Shown: piece after piece, positions 5,706 through 7,993 of the stretch
Layout: each line of letters opens with the position of its first letter
Position numbering within the stretch: position 1 is the first letter of the stretch
Assembly (NCBI GenBank): GCA_018263405.1
Contig: JAANXG010000114.1
Span: 1-7,993 of the forward strand
Source: Gammaproteobacteria bacterium
Lineage (GTDB): Bacteria > Pseudomonadota > Gammaproteobacteria > Arenicellales > JAANXG01
Direction of reading: 5' to 3'
DNA: 7,993 nt
The notes under the pieces: generated by a model
What the model was told of the DNA's origin: nothing
What the model saw: only the letters and a program-made list of their open reading frames with translations
The model's database searches: none
Made by a program: the position numbers and the translations under genes

Positions 5706-6410
5706 ATGAGCGGTTCGATGGAAATGTTTGACTTGGAAGGCTACGGAGCTTCGCTCCTGGATGGCGCCCTGTTGACGTTGCTTGTGGGCTTTACCGCAAT
5801 GGTAGTGGCCATACTTCTCGGATTGCTGGGTGCTTGGGGTAAGCTTTCCGGTTCTAAAACGGCGCGCGCGGCAACCGAAACTTATACGACCATCGTTCGA
5901 GGCGTTCCCGAGTTGATCATGCTGCTGCTGGTGTATTTTGGCGTTCCAACGTTACTACAGGACCTTGCCGGTGTTTTCGGCTATGAATGGGTTATCGATC
6001 TTAATCCTTTTACGGCAGGTTCCCTGACAATCGGGTTCATTTACGGCGCGTTTTGCACGGAAGTTTTCCGGGGCGCGTTCCAGGCCGTACCCAAGGGACA
6101 AATCGAGGCCGCGCACGCCGCCGGAATGCACGAGTTTCTGACGTTCCGGCGGATACGATTCCCTCTGGCCATGCGTTTCGCCCTGCCCGGGCTTGGAAAT
6201 GTATGGATGGTATTGATCAAGGCTACCGCGTTGATCTCCATCATTCAGCTCGATGAGCTGATGCGAAATTCGCGTATCGCGGCGAATTCTACTCACAAGC
6301 CTTTCACGTTCTATTTTGCGGCCTCCTTGATTTTTCTATTTATTACCGCCGTGTCCATGTGGGGACAGAAATACGCGGAACGCCGGGCCGGCCGGGGGGT
6401 CAGGCGCTGA
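5706..6410 (+). CDS. ABC transporter permease, HisQ-like
   Basis: This is a 234-residue inner-membrane subunit of the polar amino acid importer. Hydrophobic segments fall near 20-43, 68-90, 104-118, 158-180 and 203-219, giving about five helices as in HisQ. The EAA loop that docks on the ATPase is present at about 131-162: IEAAHAAGM followed by FPLAMRFALPGLGN. The start at 5706 has only a weak upstream AGGCG; the in-frame ATG at 5718 is an alternative with little effect on the protein. The stop overlaps the next start as TGATG (6408-6412), indicating translational coupling with the partner permease, with which it would form a heterodimer. Family and role are secure; substrate follows from the binding protein. 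Confidence 0.93.
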   Translation: MSGSMEMFDLEGYGASLLDGALLTLLVGFTAMVVAILLGLLGAWGKLSGSKTARAATETYTTIVRGVPELIMLLLVYFGVPTLLQDLAGVFGYEWVIDLNPFTAGSLTIGFIYGAFCTEVFRGAFQAVPKGQIEAAHAAGMHEFLTFRRIRFPLAMRFALPGLGNVWMVLIKATALISIIQLDELMRNSRIAANSTHKPFTFYFAASLIFLFITAVSMWGQKYAERRAGRGVRR

Positions 6411-7093
6411 TGGACTCGGGGGTCATTGTCGAACATTTCCCCCGCCTGATGTCGGGCGCCTGGATCACGGTTCAGATCACCGTCATCAGCCTGATCCTGG
6501 GTTTTTTCATCGCCGTGCCGGCCGCGGCCATGCGGCTGGCCAATAATCTATTGCTCCGCCTGCCCGTGCAGGGATTCATGTTTTACTTTCGCGGCACGCC
6601 TCTGCTCGTCCAGTTATTTTTGATCTACTACGGCAGTGGTCAACTGCATACGGCGCTGGAATCCGTCGGATTGTGGATGTGGTTCCGCGAAGCTTGGTTC
6701 TGCGCCGTGCTGACGTTGACTTTGAATACGGCCGCCTACACGGCCGAAATTCTCCGCGGCGCCATACAAGGCGTTCCCCGCGGCGAGGTCGAAGCGGGCC
6801 GGGCCGTCGGAATGTCCGGTGTGCTGTTGTTTCGACGCATCATTATGCCGAAGGCGTTTCGCATCGCCCTGCCGGCTTACGGCAACGAGGTGGTGTTTTT
6901 GCTGCAGGCGACGTCGCTGGTGAGCACCATCACGTTGCTGGATCTGACGGGGGTCGCCCGGCGAGTGATCGCCCAGACATTCGCCGTCTACGAGGTCTTT
7001 ATCGCCGCGGCAGTGATTTATCTCGTAATGGTCTACGCGCTGGTGTTCCTGTTCCGTTGGATGGAGCGGCGGCTGCACCCGATCCGGCAGTGA
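6410..7093 (+). CDS. ABC transporter permease, HisM-like
   Basis: This is a 227-residue second membrane subunit, pairing with the preceding permease. Hydrophobic segments lie near 19-42, 54-76, 94-112, 150-180 and 195-216. The motif FRGTPLLVQLFLIYYG (60-75) is the conserved stretch of HisM/ArtM-type permeases. The EAA loop is at about 126-155: VEAGRAVGM then MPKAFRIALPAYGN. I chose ATG 6410, which overlaps the previous stop (A of TGA). The upstream in-frame start at 6359 would extend 51 bases into the preceding gene and add a non-membrane leader. It is the last gene of the cluster. Only a weak GCTGCG/CGCAGC stem (about 7102-7129) follows before the mobile element begins, so the operon's own terminator may have been displaced. 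Confidence 0.93.
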   Translation: MDSGVIVEHFPRLMSGAWITVQITVISLILGFFIAVPAAAMRLANNLLLRLPVQGFMFYFRGTPLLVQLFLIYYGSGQLHTALESVGLWMWFREAWFCAVLTLTLNTAAYTAEILRGAIQGVPRGEVEAGRAVGMSGVLLFRRIIMPKAFRIALPAYGNEVVFLLQATSLVSTITLLDLTGVARRVIAQTFAVYEVFIAAAVIYLVMVYALVFLFRWMERRLHPIRQ

Positions 7094-7152
7094 TACGGAC
7101 CGGCTGCGATGCAGGGTTTTTCGCCGCAGCAGCGCGCGCAAATTCACCATAA

Positions 7153-7194
7153 TTTGTGCAATTTTTCGTAAGACCTCATTAACCCCGGGCGAGA
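7153..7194 (+). repeat. Left terminal inverted repeat of the IS66-like element
   Basis: This 42-bp sequence is identical to the reverse complement of 7892-7933. It starts 60 bases after the last permease stop. Confidence 0.9.
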
Positions 7195-7220
7195 TGGAGT
7201 CTTACTCAGTGTAGGCGGTG

Positions 7221-7831
7221 TTAGCGGGCGAGTTCGTCTGTGCAGAGGATGTGCTGGAAGTCACGCTGCAAGGGGTAGACCCAGATGCTTTTCTTGGGCA
7301 ATCGGGCTCGATGGTGGACGTCGAGTTTGCCGCGGCCGCGGGTTTGGCCGATGCAGAGCCAGTTTGCCGCTCGGTAGGCGGTGCCGCGGAAGCGCGGATG
7401 CTCGACGAAGGTTTCCAGGAGCACGGGCTGGTAACCGTAGCGCTGCTGCCAGGTCTGGCGCTCGGCGCCGAAGATCGCACTCGGCAGCCACGGGATCGTG
7501 GTGGCGCCGGCGAGGCGGTCGAGCAGGTAGTCCCAGAAGGAGATGTCGTGCTTGCGGCAGGTCTTTTTCAGGCTGGCGAAGGTATCGCGGCAGCGCCGCC
7601 CGGCAGTGCTGCGGGTCGAGCCGCTGATTTTGCGCTTTTTGACATAGTCGCGAATGTCGCGTTCGGCGAGGTTGTTGTGCAACGCGATCTCCGGGCGATC
7701 TCATCACGCAGCGCCTGAATCTCCTCGTGTTGCCGGTGGCAGACCTCCAGCAGGACGACCACAGCAGGCGTGACCTCCTCGGCCGGGAAGTCCGTGATCT
7801 TTGGAAGCTTGCGACGATCGTTGGAACTCAT
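7221..7831 (-). pseudogene. Broken IS66-like transposase joined to a DUF4338 (DruA-like) C-terminal part
   Basis: Three pieces are readable on the minus strand. From ATG 7831 down to about 7697, 45 residues (starting MSSNDRRKLPKITDF, ending ALRDEIA) look like an IS66-type N-terminus with a short coiled coil. From about 7696 to 7476, in another frame, lies an IS66 C-terminal part: PEIALHNNLAERDIRDYV, RRCRDTFASLKKTC and ISFWDYLLDRL. The same frame then runs into about 80 residues like DUF4338/DruA: RYGYQPVLLETFVE, FRGTAYRAANWL, IGQTRGRGKLD and KSIWVYPLQRDF, ending at the stop at 7221. The central catalytic region is missing and the first junction is out of frame, so no active transposase is made. 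A TTG at 7682 could still start a 153-residue chimera, but nothing shows that it does. Confidence 0.75.
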
Positions 7832-7891
7832 GGGGCCCAGTGAAGCACAATCGATCGACTGTGTCCAGCCCCGGCACCCCCTCCGGCGCTG

Positions 7892-7933
7892 TCTCGCCCG
7901 GGGTTAATGAGGTCTTACGAAAAATTGCACAAA
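7892..7933 (-). repeat. Right terminal inverted repeat of the IS66-like element
   Basis: This is the exact reverse complement of 7153-7194. The 60 bases beyond it, to the window edge, show no supported gene. Confidence 0.9.
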
Positions 7934-7993
7934 ACTAAGTTAATGTTGACGCTGGTATCCGCTTGTGTAGAAATACGGGATCCCGCAGGGTTG

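Larger units (their letters stand above)
7153..7933. mobile_element. 781-bp non-autonomous IS66-like element with 42-bp perfect terminal repeats
   Basis: Positions 7153-7194 and 7892-7933 are perfect inverted repeats of 42 bp, beginning TTTGTGCAATTTTTCG and ending CCCCGGGCGAGA. Inside is a broken coding region on the minus strand, far shorter than a working IS66-family transposase of about 500 residues. The 8 bases outside each end (CACCATAA and ACTAAGTT) do not match, so no target duplication is visible. A GTAAG, the usual start of IS66 ends, lies 15 bases inside each end, yet the outer 15 bases are inverted too, so the true boundary is uncertain. Identical ends suggest recent movement or correction, with transposase supplied in trans. 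Confidence 0.82.

Noticed and set aside
3973..7093. Ectoine transporter EhuABCD
   Set aside because: Gene order (ATPase, binding protein, two permeases) matches, but the binding protein is clearly of HisJ/LAO type with its cysteine pair and C-terminus.
6614..7152. Long open frames on both strands over the HisM-like gene
   Set aside because: Arg/His/Gln-rich shadow frames of a GC-rich membrane gene, with no domain.
7221..7682. Functional Druantia defence gene
   Set aside because: Only part of the DUF4338 region is present, fused to a transposase fragment, and no other Druantia gene is in the window.
7218..7718. 166-residue plus-strand frame over the transposase remnant
   Set aside because: It is antisense to clear IS66 and DUF4338 motifs and has no recognisable fold.
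7942..7993. Short open frames running off the right edge on either strand
   Set aside because: Fewer than 20 residues are visible, with no motif, so they cannot be supported.

Overview
This window looks like a chromosomal stretch from a moderately GC-rich proteobacterium, most likely a gammaproteobacterium. That assignment is inference. It rests on a lysine/arginine/ornithine (LAO/HisJ)-type transporter that keeps the enterobacterial cysteine pair and C-terminus, and on the style of the mobile elements. No rRNA, tRNA or CRISPR was seen.

Layout. At 229-1110 (+) lies a carbon-nitrogen hydrolase (nitrilase superfamily) with a complete Glu-Lys-Cys triad, preceded by a sigma70-like promoter. A short convergent spacer with hairpins and a probable terminator (1111-1290) separates it from an M24 / creatinase-fold hydrolase on the minus strand (1290-2444). 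The M24 gene has a candidate promoter that overlaps a perfect dyad. Positions 2561-2994 hold two non-coding inverted-repeat elements placed head to tail and sharing CTAG boundaries (CTAG-element-CTAG-element-CTAG). They look like two MITE-type insertions at one target. From 3027 to 7093 a six-gene plus-strand cluster follows: GNAT acetyltransferase, ACT-domain protein, ABC ATPase, periplasmic binding protein, then two inner-membrane permeases. Start/stop overlaps link GNAT to ACT and permease 1 to permease 2. A strong hairpin lies between the binding protein and the permeases and probably sets the high binding-protein to low permease ratio usual for these systems. Sixty bases after the last permease stands a 781-bp element with perfect 42-bp terminal inverted repeats (7153-7933). 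It holds only a broken IS66-like transposase joined to part of a DUF4338 (DruA-like) protein.

How the genes may work together (inference). The transporter most resembles importers of cationic amino acids. The flanking enzymes are an amidase-type C-N hydrolase, an M24-fold hydrolase that has lost the usual metal ligands (as in creatinase and ectoine-hydrolase-like proteins) and an N-acetyltransferase. A small ACT protein could sense the amino acid. Together this suggests uptake and breakdown of a small cationic, amidine- or amide-containing nitrogen compound. The substrate cannot be named from sequence alone.

The least ordinary items are the tandem CTAG-bounded elements, the IS66/DUF4338 chimera inside intact terminal repeats, and the metal-ligand-less M24 protein.
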